A stretch of DNA of 64,000 bases from Arsukibacterium tuosuense (GTDB lineage: Bacteria; Pseudomonadota; Gammaproteobacteria; Enterobacterales; Alteromonadaceae). The stretch is from the NCBI RefSeq assembly GCF_900215315.1, contig NZ_OBEB01000002.1, positions 124,001 through 188,000 of the forward strand, written 5' to 3'. Positions within the stretch are counted from its first letter, which is position 1. Each line of letters opens with the position of its first letter. A program made the translations under genes and the position numbers. Of the stretch, positions 1 through 8,540 are shown piece after piece. A model generated the notes under the pieces. That model made no database searches and was not told the DNA's origin. It saw nothing but the letters and a program-made list of their open reading frames with translations.

Positions 1-134
1 GTAACGTCTAAGTCGGCCAGTTCAGGCGAGGGCTGGCGGCAAATTACCGATACTTGATCGCCCTTTGCCAGATACTGCTTCACCAGAGCCAGGCCAATGC
101 CTTTATTGCCACCAGTAATCACGATATGTTGCAT
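1..134 (-). CDS. Short-chain dehydrogenase/reductase, N-terminal fragment (partial)
   Basis: Only the first 44 codons are inside the window; the gene continues beyond base 1. The reading begins MQHIVITGGNKGIGLALV, which carries the TGGxxGIG dinucleotide-binding glycine motif of classical SDR oxidoreductases after a first beta strand, followed by basic residues (VICRQ) of the kind that often go with NADP preference. SDR enzymes use NAD(P)H to reduce or oxidise carbonyl and alcohol groups; the substrate cannot be told from this piece. The start is the ATG whose complement lies at 132-134. Confidence 0.8.
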   Translation of the reverse strand, partial: MQHIVITGGNKGIGLALVKQYLAKGDQVSVICRQPSPELADLDV

Positions 135-254
135 AATGTTGCTCCTGCTTGTTGGCCACTAACTGCGGGCTGTAAAATGAGAACGATAAACAGGATATCC
201 GGCCACGCTCTCTGCAATTCAAGGCGGCACCAGCTAACTGCGCTGGCCACAGTG

Positions 255-1154
255 TCAGGTTTCAGTTAACTGTTGCTTAAGATTGTCTTTATAACGCCGG
301 GACAGGGCCAGAGTATTACCGCTGTACAACGTAATTTCACCATCGCCACTGCTTTGAAACTGCATGCTATCAATTTGGCGCAGGTTTACCGCCAGGCTGC
401 GATGGGAGCGACAAAACCCCAGGGGTTCGAGTTGCTTTAAGGTGGCACTTAATGTTGCCCGTAATGGATAAATCCGGCCTTTACTATGCAGGTTGACATA
501 GTTGCCGTTCGCTTCCAGCCATTCAATATCACTGTTTCGCAGCAGAAATTCGCGATCGAGCTTTTTTACCAGAAAATGTTCAGGCGTGGTGTCATCATCA
601 GCTGTCACTGCGCCGCTGTTATTATCAGCAGCGTTCAACGGGTGTGCTTCGCCAGATAAGCGTGAATAGAAAAATCTTGCCAGAGTGTAACAGCAGAGAA
701 AAAACAGGTAGGCCCAGGCGTCTTTGCGGTATTCATATAAAAAATCAGCCGTTAGTGGCTCAAAGCCGTAGCTGTCACCAGCCAGGGCATAAACGGGCTG
801 GCGCAGCAGAATCATAATTAAAATATGTAACAATGCAAAAATTAAAGAGCCGGCCAGATGAAAGGCCAGTTGCCGGCCGATTTTGACCAGACGCAACGGC
901 TGCTGCCGGAACCACCAGAACAGCAAGGGGCATAACAGCAGGGTGCTAACAGCGCTACTATATTCCCAGACTATCGGCTGCCACCAGAGATTACCGTTTG
1001 TTGCACTTCGCTGTAAATCTGTCCAGACCGAACTGGCATTTACCGCCGCATTCAGCATCAAAAATACAGCCAGCAGCAAATATCCAAACTTTTGCGGATG
1101 ATGGACAATACGCTCTGCCAGCGATGTATGTTGCTGTTGGTCACTACTGCTCAC
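255..1154 (-). CDS. Membrane-bound LytTR-family transcriptional regulator
   Basis: About 299 residues. The N-terminal two thirds hold four hydrophobic segments (starting near FGYLLLAVFLMLNA, then STLLLCPLLFW, LAGSLIFALLHILI and YLFFLCCYTLA). The last ~105 residues are a LytTR DNA-binding domain (LEANGNYVNLHSKGR, then CRSHRSLAVNLRQI and LSRRYKDNLKQ). There is no receiver domain, so this is a one-component, membrane-anchored regulator rather than a classical AlgR/LytR response regulator. I prefer the GTG at 1154, which has AAGGTGG six bases upstream; an ATG at 1256 would add 34 residues of unconvincing sequence. It diverges from the acyltransferase gene at 1282, its most likely target (inference). 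Confidence 0.85.
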   Translation of the reverse strand: MSSSDQQQHTSLAERIVHHPQKFGYLLLAVFLMLNAAVNASSVWTDLQRSATNGNLWWQPIVWEYSSAVSTLLLCPLLFWWFRQQPLRLVKIGRQLAFHLAGSLIFALLHILIMILLRQPVYALAGDSYGFEPLTADFLYEYRKDAWAYLFFLCCYTLARFFYSRLSGEAHPLNAADNNSGAVTADDDTTPEHFLVKKLDREFLLRNSDIEWLEANGNYVNLHSKGRIYPLRATLSATLKQLEPLGFCRSHRSLAVNLRQIDSMQFQSSGDGEITLYSGNTLALSRRYKDNLKQQLTET

Positions 1155-1281
1155 TATTTGCCACCTTTTATCCCTGTCTGCCACCGCCTGACTATTTGGC
1201 GGTGTTAACCTAGTGTGTTGCTTAGCATACTGCTGAACTAACAACGCAGGCAACATACAGCAATAGGCTAAAGGGCAATTA

Positions 1282-2535
1282 ATGTTAACAACATCTGCAA
1301 CGACACAGGTTATACCCCGACGTTATGAACTGGACTGGCTGCGGGTGCTTGCTTTTGGCCTGCTGATTTTTTATCACACCGGCATGCTGTATGTGGAGCG
1401 CTGGGGCTTTCATTTTAAAAGCCAGTATTTATCGTCGTCGCTGGAATATCTGATGCTGTTGTCGTCACCCTGGCGCATGCTGCTTATCTGGTTTATTTCA
1501 GGCTATGCGCTTGGCGCAGTCATCCTGCATTGTGCTGGCTGGCGCCAGTATTTTAAGTTTGGGCTGCGACGCACGGTGATTTTGTTGCTGCCGCTGCTGG
1601 TTGGCTTGTGGCTGATAGTGCCACCACAGTTGTATGCCGAGATGGTACAAAAAGACGGCTTGTCACTCAGCTACTGGCAGTTTTATCAGGCGTTTTTCGA
1701 TTTACAGCATCCACTGTTTGCAGATTATCAAAGTGGGGTCTGGCCGCATGTTGATGTAAACCACCTCTGGTTTTTAAGGTCGTTATGGCAGTTTACCCTG
1801 CTGGTACTGCTGTTAATGCCAATACTTAATAGCCGGCGGGTGCAGCAAGCTTGTCGTTGGTTGTTTCAGCTGGCTTTGCCCTGGCAGGTGTTTGCTTGGT
1901 CGCTTTTATTACTGGCTATCCGCTTTGCGGCAAGCGGTGATGCCGTCAGGGAGTTACAAGGCCTGGTTGTTTTTCTGCTGGGCATATTAGTCGTGCGTCA
2001 GCCAGATTTCTGGCAGCAACTGGCACAGCCTCGGCGCTGGCTGGGCTGGTTGTGTTTGCTGAACTACGGCGCGCTATGCGGGCTATATTTTTTGGCTTAT
2101 CAGCCAGACCAACTGCCGGCGCTGCTGCAACCGGCGATTCTGCCCGGGCTGCACCTGAGCTTTTCAGTGCAGGCAGTAGCAATGCTGTGCTGGATACTGG
2201 TGCTGGCGCAGCGCTACCTGAGCAAACCGCACCGCAAGCTGGCATTGGCTAACCGTATGGTATTTCCGGTGTATCTGCTGCATCAGAGCCTGATTATTAT
2301 TGCTGCGCTGTGGCTGACGCCTTTTGCACTGGGCGGCTTTACCGAAGCGGCTTTAGTGTTGATGGTTACGCTGTCAGGCTCGGCATTGTGCTTGCTTGTG
2401 TGCTGGCATTTGCCATTGCTGGCGCCGTTGGTGGGGCTAAGAACACCCTATCAATTCAGCACAGGCTGGCGCAAAGCAGGGTTATTTTGCGGCGCCTTGC
2501 TGGTAACGCCGCTGGTTGTAAACCTGTTGCTGTAG
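1282..2535 (+). CDS. Acyltransferase family 3 membrane protein
   Basis: 417 residues with about ten hydrophobic helices. It opens with RRYELDWLRVLAFGLLIFYH, the signature of acyltransferase-3 / OpgC-type proteins, in which an arginine and a histidine of the first helices act in O-acyl transfer across the inner membrane. Further family-like segments are WFISGYALG, HLWFLRSLW and FPVYLLHQSLI. Substrates in this family range from glucans and polysaccharides to lipids, and nothing here fixes the one used. The gene is alone in its transcript, divergent from the LytTR regulator with a ~130-bp shared promoter region, and convergent with the gene ending at 2556. Confidence 0.85.
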   Translation: MLTTSATTQVIPRRYELDWLRVLAFGLLIFYHTGMLYVERWGFHFKSQYLSSSLEYLMLLSSPWRMLLIWFISGYALGAVILHCAGWRQYFKFGLRRTVILLLPLLVGLWLIVPPQLYAEMVQKDGLSLSYWQFYQAFFDLQHPLFADYQSGVWPHVDVNHLWFLRSLWQFTLLVLLLMPILNSRRVQQACRWLFQLALPWQVFAWSLLLLAIRFAASGDAVRELQGLVVFLLGILVVRQPDFWQQLAQPRRWLGWLCLLNYGALCGLYFLAYQPDQLPALLQPAILPGLHLSFSVQAVAMLCWILVLAQRYLSKPHRKLALANRMVFPVYLLHQSLIIIAALWLTPFALGGFTEAALVLMVTLSGSALCLLVCWHLPLLAPLVGLRTPYQFSTGWRKAGLFCGALLVTPLVVNLLL

Positions 2536-2555
2536 CTTGCCGCGGGCTGCAAGCT

Positions 2556-3026
2556 TTATTGCGGTTGCACTAACTCGTCAGGCAGCTGCCAACTGGTCGT
2601 CAGCAGTTCACCCTGCCAGGTTTGCAGAGTCAGCCAGACTTTATCAGTCGCGGTCAGCTGCGGCGGCGCGATGGCATGCACATGCTGGCCATGGCGGCTG
2701 CCATGTAAAATACCCTCTTCGCCCTGTTGTAATTCGGCCAGCGGCAACGGGGCAGGGCCAATATTCAGATAACCCTGACGAATAGCTGCAATATCACCCT
2801 GAGTAAAGCTCAGATAAAAGTCTTTTACGTATTCATCATGATGGGCATACGGCGGTTTTAAATCCAGTGGTATCGGGGCAATTTCAAACTGGCCCAGCTG
2901 CTGTGCCGGCCAGGCGGGTGGAAACTCAGGCGTCAGCGAGTCATACAAAAACCATAGTGGTAACAGCAGCACCAGGCCATTTAATTTAAACTTATGCTGT
3001 TGCCAGAAAACTTTACTTTGCACCAT
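2556..3026 (-). CDS. Hypothetical membrane-anchored protein of the PepSY/iron-uptake pair
   Basis: 156 residues. A single N-terminal hydrophobic anchor (LNGLVLLLPLWFLYDSL) is followed by a periplasmic domain with no motif I recognise; it contains several histidines (YAHHDEY, HGSRHGQHVHA). Its start overlaps the end of the PepSY-TM gene upstream by 14 bp, so the two are translationally linked. This pairing, divergent from a siderophore receptor, suggests a role in reductive siderophore or ferric handling at the inner membrane (inference). No specific function is claimed. Confidence 0.65.
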   Translation of the reverse strand: MVQSKVFWQQHKFKLNGLVLLLPLWFLYDSLTPEFPPAWPAQQLGQFEIAPIPLDLKPPYAHHDEYVKDFYLSFTQGDIAAIRQGYLNIGPAPLPLAELQQGEEGILHGSRHGQHVHAIAPPQLTATDKVWLTLQTWQGELLTTSWQLPDELVQPQ

Positions 3027-4164
3027 CCGGCACCTCCTGCAGGTTCGCTGCTGTGCGGCTGTCGCGTACAGCTTTCACCGTACGGCTGCCCCAGATCATA
3101 AAACCGGTAACTGACATGCCCGATAACATCAGGCCAAATAAAAACCAGATGGCTTTGGTCCAGATCCCACCAAGGGTGCCGTAGTGCAGCGGGTCGGCGA
3201 TATGCATCACCGTTTGCAGAGCCGTCATCGTCTGCGGTGATTTCTGATGGGCAATCTCGCCGGTCCAGGGGTTAATGCTCAGGTTATAGGAATACTGATC
3301 ATAAAAAATATGGTCGCCACCGCCCATCAGGGTGTACATGCCGCGATTATGCTCGGGTAACATTAAAAAGCTCGGCTGAAAGTCCGGAAAGCGCTGTTGT
3401 GCCAGCTGCATTGCCGCGGCAAAATCGACCGGCGGTGTTGCCGCTGTGCTGGGGACATCGCTGACTGCGACAATAGGCGCATGTGGCTCAATATCAATAT
3501 CGGCATGCCACATCACCGCTTGCACCAGATACCACAGCCCGGTGGCGCTCATCACCATTAAAAACCAGATAGACCAGACCCCGGCCATGCGGTGTAAGTC
3601 AGTTAGCACGGTTTTTTTACCCTGATGCAAGCGGATTTTCGGCTGGGTAAAGCTACGCCAGAAGTTTTTGTAAATAATAAGGCCGGTAATCAGGGCACCC
3701 AACATCACCAGCGCCATCGCCGATACCAGGTAATAACCGACGCTGTAGCCGCTTTGCCACGGAAACAGCAACCAGCCATGCAGGCTGCGCATAAAGTTAA
3801 TAAAGGTCATGCCTTGATTAATCTGCTGAATGTCGCCGCTGTACTGATTAACGTAAGCAATTGCAAACGGCTTGTCATGGTCGGTAAACATAACGGCATT
3901 AACCAGATAAGGCTCAAATACCATCACACTGCCAACATCGGCTGTCGGGTAGGCTTGTTGCACCCTGGCAACCAGCTCAGCTACCGGTTTGGCTGGCAGG
4001 TTATCCGGGTTGGTAGCGCGCGCCGCCGGATTGGTTAACCAGGTTAGCTCATGGCTGAATACCGCTATGGTGCCGGTTAAGCAGACAAAGCAGAAAATCA
4101 GCCAGATCGGCAGCGAAAACCAGCCATGTAATTGAAACCAGAAACGATTGCTCAGTTTTGCCAT
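3013..4164 (-). CDS. PepSY-associated transmembrane protein (siderophore-utilisation type)
   Basis: 383 residues with the PepSY_TM layout: a first membrane helix (LPIWLIFCFVCLTGTIAVF) after a short basic N-terminus, a periplasmic PepSY-like region, helices around residues 145-165 (YLVSAMALVMLGALITGLIIY) and 195-215 (GVWSIWFLMVMSATGLWYLV), a second periplasmic part, and a last helix near 340-360 (FLFGLMLSGMSVTGFMIWG). Conserved histidines inside helices (LHGWF, LHGWLLFPW, LHRMAG) resemble those of haem-binding ferric-siderophore reductases such as FsrB/PiuB relatives. Its promoter region is shared with the TonB receptor and holds a Fur box, so iron-repressed expression is expected. Confidence 0.8.
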   Translation of the reverse strand: MAKLSNRFWFQLHGWFSLPIWLIFCFVCLTGTIAVFSHELTWLTNPAARATNPDNLPAKPVAELVARVQQAYPTADVGSVMVFEPYLVNAVMFTDHDKPFAIAYVNQYSGDIQQINQGMTFINFMRSLHGWLLFPWQSGYSVGYYLVSAMALVMLGALITGLIIYKNFWRSFTQPKIRLHQGKKTVLTDLHRMAGVWSIWFLMVMSATGLWYLVQAVMWHADIDIEPHAPIVAVSDVPSTAATPPVDFAAAMQLAQQRFPDFQPSFLMLPEHNRGMYTLMGGGDHIFYDQYSYNLSINPWTGEIAHQKSPQTMTALQTVMHIADPLHYGTLGGIWTKAIWFLFGLMLSGMSVTGFMIWGSRTVKAVRDSRTAANLQEVPDGAK

Positions 4165-4216
4165 GAACGCCTTACCTGTGAAGTTATTGCTGAGGTTTAC
4201 ATCAGAATGCCATATT

Positions 4217-4240
4217 AATGATAATAAGAATGATTATCAA
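4217..4240. promoter_or_regulatory. Fur box in the divergent promoter region
   Basis: The sequence TGATAATAAGAATGATTATCA (given here in its two arms: TGATAAT, 7 bases, ATTATCA) is a close match to the Fur consensus built of GATAAT hexamers. It lies 53-76 bases upstream of the PepSY-TM start and ~70-90 bases upstream of the TonB receptor start, so one site can repress both directions under iron repletion. Confidence 0.75.
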
Positions 4241-4307
4241 CACTATTGTAATTGAGAGCTATTTGCATTTAGAATGCCAGCCATATTTATAACGAGGAAA
4301 TGTAAGT

Positions 4308-6461
4308 ATGAAGTATTCAGTATTAGCCGGTAGCATTGCCATGGCATTCGCTCTGCCCTCTATTGCCGCCGATAAAAGCCAGCAAGGCAGCAGTGCTGGT
4401 GAGGCCGGGATTGAGGTGATCACGGTAAAAAGTCAGCGCGGGCTTATTTCCTATGTCAGCGCTTCGGGCACCAAGTCTGATACGCCAATTATTGAAACGC
4501 CGCTATCCGTTTCGGTGCTGACCGAAGAGCGGATTGCTGATCTGGGTGCGTTAACGGTGCAGGATGCGCTGGGCTATGTTTCAGGGTTATATAATGGCCC
4601 TTACGGCCTGGATACCCGTGGTGACTGGGCGCAAATTCGTGGTGTGTCGCCGGTGCAATATCTGGATGGCTTAAAATCGTTATTTGGCTTTTATAATAAT
4701 GTACGGGTAGCGCCTTATACGCTGCAGCAAATTGAAATACTGAAAGGCCCCAGTTCAGTGTTGTATGGCCAGGGGTCAATTGGCGGTATCGTTAATTTAG
4801 TCAGCAAAAAACCAGAGCCGGTAACCAGTGGTCAGCTATGGGCTCAGCTGGGCAACTATTCACGAAAACAACTGGCCGGCGATATTACCGGTGCGTTAAA
4901 TGATGATGCCTCATTGCAAGGCCGGCTGCTGGCATTGTGGCGTGACAGCGACACCCAGACCGACTTTGTACCGGATAACAGCCTGGTACTGGCGCCTTCA
5001 GTCAGCTGGCAAGCTAGTGACGCGACCAAAATTACCCTGCTGGGTAATTTCCAGCAAAATGAATCTGGCTCCAGCACTCAGTTTTTTCCGCATCAGGGCA
5101 CTATTTTGCCGAACGAGTTTGGCCAGATCCCCAGCAACCGTTTTGTCTCTGAACCGGGCTTTGATAAATACGACACTGAGCAAACTGCAGTAACGGCAAT
5201 TGTTGAGCATGATGTGTCCAATGAGTGGCAGTTGCGCTTAGCCAGCCGTTACAGTGACAGCCATGCTGATTACCATACGATGTATGGCTGGCCACCGGTG
5301 CTGCAGGATGATAACCGCAGTGTTAACCGGGTAGTGTATTTAAGCGATGCCGATGCCCGTGCCCTGACCAGCGATTTGCAGCTGCATGGCAAACTTTATA
5401 CCGGTGCGGTAGAGCACAGCCTGGTCGCCGGCTTCGACTTTCAGCATGCCTACACCGATAACGACAGTTTTTATGCGGCAACAGGCGGCTTACTGGATTT
5501 GTATAATCCGTTGTACGGCCAGGTCAATAATCTGCCTGCTGTAGCCGATATCGCCGATAGCCCGTCCAGCACCACTTATCAGGCCGGGGTTTACGTACAG
5601 GATAATATGAAAATCGCAGACAGGTGGCTGCTATCGGCGGCTTTGCGACGGGATCGCGCTACCACCAATCCGCAAACTGGCAGCAGTACTACCCAACATG
5701 CCACCACGGGCCGGTTAGGGTTAATGTACTTATTCAATGGCGGGATTTCACCCTACCTGAGTTTCAGCGAGTCGTTTGAGCCATTACTGGGCACCGATGC
5801 GTTTGGCAAAGCCTTCCAGCCGAAAACAGGCCAGCAATGGGAGGCGGGTTTAAAATATCAGCCCAAAGGCACGGAGCATCTGTTAACCGCTGCTGTATTT
5901 GATATTACCGAGCAAAACCGTACCACAACGCTGTCGGCAGCCCAGGCTTCAGATCCCGCAGTCATTAACCCGAAAGGCCAGGTACAGGATGGAGAGGTAA
6001 CATCAAAAGGTGTTGAACTAGAGGCTCAGTTGGCCTGGGATGAGCTCGATATCTACGCCAGTTATGCCTATATCGATGCTTATGTCAGCCAGAGCAATAC
6101 AGTGGGGGAGTTAGGCGCAACCTTAGCAGCACAGCCAGAACAGTTAGCGTCAGTCTGGGCCACCTGGCGCCCGACGGTGCTTGCTAACTGGCAGTTTGGC
6201 GCAGGGGTACGTTATGTAGGCGAAACTTCAGATGGCTCTGCCTATGTTGAACAAAATGGCGTGGTGTTAAACCAGCCGCTGACCACCGCCAGCTACACGC
6301 TGATTGATGCGATGATCGGTTACGACTTCGGCGCTTACAGCCTTAGCCTGCAGGCCCAGAATATCACCGATAAAACCGTAATTACCTCCTGTCTGGCCCG
6401 GGGAGACTGCTTCTATGGTCAGCGCCGTTCTGTTAGTGCAAATCTGCGGTATTCTTTCTAA
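4308..6461 (+). CDS. TonB-dependent siderophore receptor
   Basis: 717 residues. Signal peptide MKYSVLAGSIAMAFALPSIAA, a TonB-box-like stretch (EVITVKSQRG), a plug domain (TPLSVSVLTEERI, then QIRGVSPVQYLDGL, IEILKGPSSVLYGQGSIGGIVNLVSKKP), and a 22-strand barrel ending with the aromatic C-terminus LRYSF. The plug signature places it in the siderophore receptor family (FhuA/FpvA type). It imports a ferric chelate across the outer membrane using TonB-ExbBD energy; the ligand is not predictable. A Fur box upstream and the divergent PepSY-TM gene support iron-regulated siderophore uptake. GAGG lies 10 bases before the ATG. Confidence 0.93.
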   Translation: MKYSVLAGSIAMAFALPSIAADKSQQGSSAGEAGIEVITVKSQRGLISYVSASGTKSDTPIIETPLSVSVLTEERIADLGALTVQDALGYVSGLYNGPYGLDTRGDWAQIRGVSPVQYLDGLKSLFGFYNNVRVAPYTLQQIEILKGPSSVLYGQGSIGGIVNLVSKKPEPVTSGQLWAQLGNYSRKQLAGDITGALNDDASLQGRLLALWRDSDTQTDFVPDNSLVLAPSVSWQASDATKITLLGNFQQNESGSSTQFFPHQGTILPNEFGQIPSNRFVSEPGFDKYDTEQTAVTAIVEHDVSNEWQLRLASRYSDSHADYHTMYGWPPVLQDDNRSVNRVVYLSDADARALTSDLQLHGKLYTGAVEHSLVAGFDFQHAYTDNDSFYAATGGLLDLYNPLYGQVNNLPAVADIADSPSSTTYQAGVYVQDNMKIADRWLLSAALRRDRATTNPQTGSSTTQHATTGRLGLMYLFNGGISPYLSFSESFEPLLGTDAFGKAFQPKTGQQWEAGLKYQPKGTEHLLTAAVFDITEQNRTTTLSAAQASDPAVINPKGQVQDGEVTSKGVELEAQLAWDELDIYASYAYIDAYVSQSNTVGELGATLAAQPEQLASVWATWRPTVLANWQFGAGVRYVGETSDGSAYVEQNGVVLNQPLTTASYTLIDAMIGYDFGAYSLSLQAQNITDKTVITSCLARGDCFYGQRRSVSANLRYSF

Positions 6462-6580
6462 GCTGATAACATTAATCTGTCAAAAAACTGGCGGCATTCG
6501 CGGCCAGTGCACTGGCGGCATTGATGCAGCAGTTACAATTAGGGGCAGGTTTCAGCTGAGCCTGTAACTAAGGCTGATAC

Positions 6581-7888
6581 TCAGGCAAAACTCAGCACCA
6601 GGCTGATGATTACCCCGGTGACGACCAGTTGCAGCAGGCAAAAGCCCATAATGTCTTTGGCTTTCAGGCCGGCAATAGCCAACACCGGTAAGGCCCAGAA
6701 CGGTTGAATAAGGTTAGTCCAGGCATCGCCCCAGGCTACCGCCATGGCAACCCGGCTGACATCCGCCCCCAGCTCCAGCGCAGCGGGCAGCATAATCGGG
6801 GCCTGCACTGCCCACTGGCCACCACCGGAGGGTACGAAAATATTGACGATACCGGCACTGATAAAACTCCAAAACGCTAAGGTTTCGGCCGTGGCAAAAC
6901 CCACAAACCACTGCGACATACTTTGCGCCAGCCCCGATTGCACCATAATCGCCATAATGCCGGCATAAAACGGAAACTGAATCACAATACCGGCACCGCC
7001 TTGAATCGCCTGTTGCAGGCTATGCAGCAAGCGCCGTGGTGTACCATGCAGTACTATCGCCAGGAATAAAAATAAAAAGTTCACGATATTCAGGTTAAGG
7101 CCGCCACCTTTAGCAAAATACTGCACCAGGTAAGCAATGCCGGCTAAACCAACTAACAAAGCCAGCAGCAGGCTGTTTTCCAACTTATCAGCCGGGCGTT
7201 CATTGTTGTCATTTGTCAGTGGCACGCTTTGCAATTTTGCCGGGTCGACATAGACACTGTCACCCGCCTTGGGCAGCATTAAATAATTGACCAACGGTAT
7301 GGCCACAAATAATAACGCCAGTAATAACAGGTTGAAGCCGGCAAAAATGGTGTTGCTGGTACCTATTACCCCAATTTGTGCTTCGCTGAAATGGCCGGTG
7401 GTGGCGATAGTGAGTGGCACCGAACCCGCTAAGCCGCCATGCCAGACAATAAAACCGGAATAGGCGCTGGCCACCAGTAAGCGGTAATCAACCTTTACTT
7501 GCCGCGCCAACGCTTTAGCGAATAATGCGCCGACCACTAAGCCAAAGCCCCAGTTCAGCCAGCTGGCAATGAGCGATACCACCGTTACCAGAATAATGGC
7601 CTGGCCGGCTGATTTGGCCAGCCTGGCTAAGCGCTTAAGGATACCGGTAACCAGAGGCGTGCTGGCCAGCATAAAGCCGGTTACCAGCACCAGTAGCATT
7701 TGCATCGAAAACGTTAGCAGGCCCCAGAAACCATCGCCCCAATACTGCAGTACTTGCAGCGGTGACTGTTGTTCAAGTAGCACTGCAGCGGCAAACACCA
7801 CTATGCTAAGCAGCAAGACAAAAATATAGGGATCAGGCAGGTAGCGGTCGACCAGTTTTACCAGCGGTTTAGCGGCAGCGTTCAGCAT
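6581..7888 (-). CDS. atoE: Short-chain fatty acid transporter, AtoE family
   Basis: About 435 residues with 10-12 hydrophobic helices and the AtoE hallmarks: N-terminal VDRYLPDPYIFVLLLSIVVF, WGFGLVVGALFAKALAR, HGGLAGSVPLTIATTGH, and near the C-terminus FVPSGGGQWAVQAPIMLPAA. Family members import acetoacetate or short-chain fatty acids in the inner membrane. Length fits the family. A GTG three bases upstream (7891) is an alternative start. The gene stands alone; no ato operon partners are visible, so use in butyrate or acetoacetate uptake is by homology only. Confidence 0.9.
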   Translation of the reverse strand: MLNAAAKPLVKLVDRYLPDPYIFVLLLSIVVFAAAVLLEQQSPLQVLQYWGDGFWGLLTFSMQMLLVLVTGFMLASTPLVTGILKRLARLAKSAGQAIILVTVVSLIASWLNWGFGLVVGALFAKALARQVKVDYRLLVASAYSGFIVWHGGLAGSVPLTIATTGHFSEAQIGVIGTSNTIFAGFNLLLLALLFVAIPLVNYLMLPKAGDSVYVDPAKLQSVPLTNDNNERPADKLENSLLLALLVGLAGIAYLVQYFAKGGGLNLNIVNFLFLFLAIVLHGTPRRLLHSLQQAIQGGAGIVIQFPFYAGIMAIMVQSGLAQSMSQWFVGFATAETLAFWSFISAGIVNIFVPSGGGQWAVQAPIMLPAALELGADVSRVAMAVAWGDAWTNLIQPFWALPVLAIAGLKAKDIMGFCLLQLVVTGVIISLVLSFA

Positions 7889-7956
7889 CACAGGCTCTTT
7901 GACTAAGTTATTGTTATAAGCGTTGTAGGTACCTTAGCCAGTTTAGCTGAAAATGA

Positions 7957-7978
7957 AAAGGCACCAACAGGTGCCTTT
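7957..7978 (-). terminator. Rho-independent terminator after the DUF4168 gene
   Basis: Nine-bp perfect stem AAAGGCACC / GGTGCCTTT with loop AACA; read on the minus strand it is followed by TTTTCATTTTC. It sits 27 bases past the stop codon of the DUF4168 gene. Confidence 0.75.
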
Positions 7979-8004
7979 AACGGAGGGGTAAAGTTTTTAC
8001 CAGA

Positions 8005-8385
8005 TTATTCGGTATCAGCCATCGCCAGAATACGGCTGCGCAGTTCTTCATCCTGCTGTGCCTGTTGGGCGATTTGGTTGTATTCTTCAGTGGTTAAGCC
8101 TGACGCTTGCACGGCTTCAACCATTTCCTGCTGTGCTTCCTGCTGAATTTTCTGTGCTTCGGCGGCATCTTCAGCGTTCTGAAACTCAGCTTCATATTTG
8201 CTGCCGACTTGCTGCACACCTTCCATTGCCATGCTGAACTTCAACAAGGTCGCGTCGTTAAAGTTGGTGGTTTGTTGCTGCATCTGAGGCTGCGCTGGTG
8301 CCGGATTGGCCTGCGCCTGAGCTAACTGAGCGGTGCCTGCCATGGTTAAGCCTGCTAGTACGACTGCCAGATATGATTTACGCAT
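8005..8385 (-). CDS. Exported DUF4168-domain protein
   Basis: 126 residues: signal peptide ending near AQLAQAQA, a proline/glutamine linker, and an alpha-helical domain (NFNDATLLKFSMAMEGVQQV ... GLTTEEYNQIAQQAQQDEELRSRI) typical of DUF4168, a small periplasmic or surface helical family of unknown function. AGGAG precedes the ATG. It is divergent from the histidine kinase gene and ends in a clear terminator, so it is a single-gene unit. A functional link to the two-component system is possible from position only. Confidence 0.8.
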   Translation of the reverse strand: MRKSYLAVVLAGLTMAGTAQLAQAQANPAPAQPQMQQQTTNFNDATLLKFSMAMEGVQQVGSKYEAEFQNAEDAAEAQKIQQEAQQEMVEAVQASGLTTEEYNQIAQQAQQDEELRSRILAMADTE

Positions 8386-8540
8386 AGGTTTCTCCTTTAT
8401 TTGAGTTCGCTTTAACTGTTGCTACTTCCATGCCAACTATTAAAAATAGTTTTATATCAATAACTTAAACTTTTTTAGATTGGTTTTCAGTAAGTCGGGT
8501 ACGATTTTGTGTATACTTTAGACACACTAAAGGATGGGTT

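Noticed and set aside
4856..5295. Several antisense frames in the siderophore receptor gene
   Set aside because: They are shadows of a strongly coding plus strand with intact receptor motifs.
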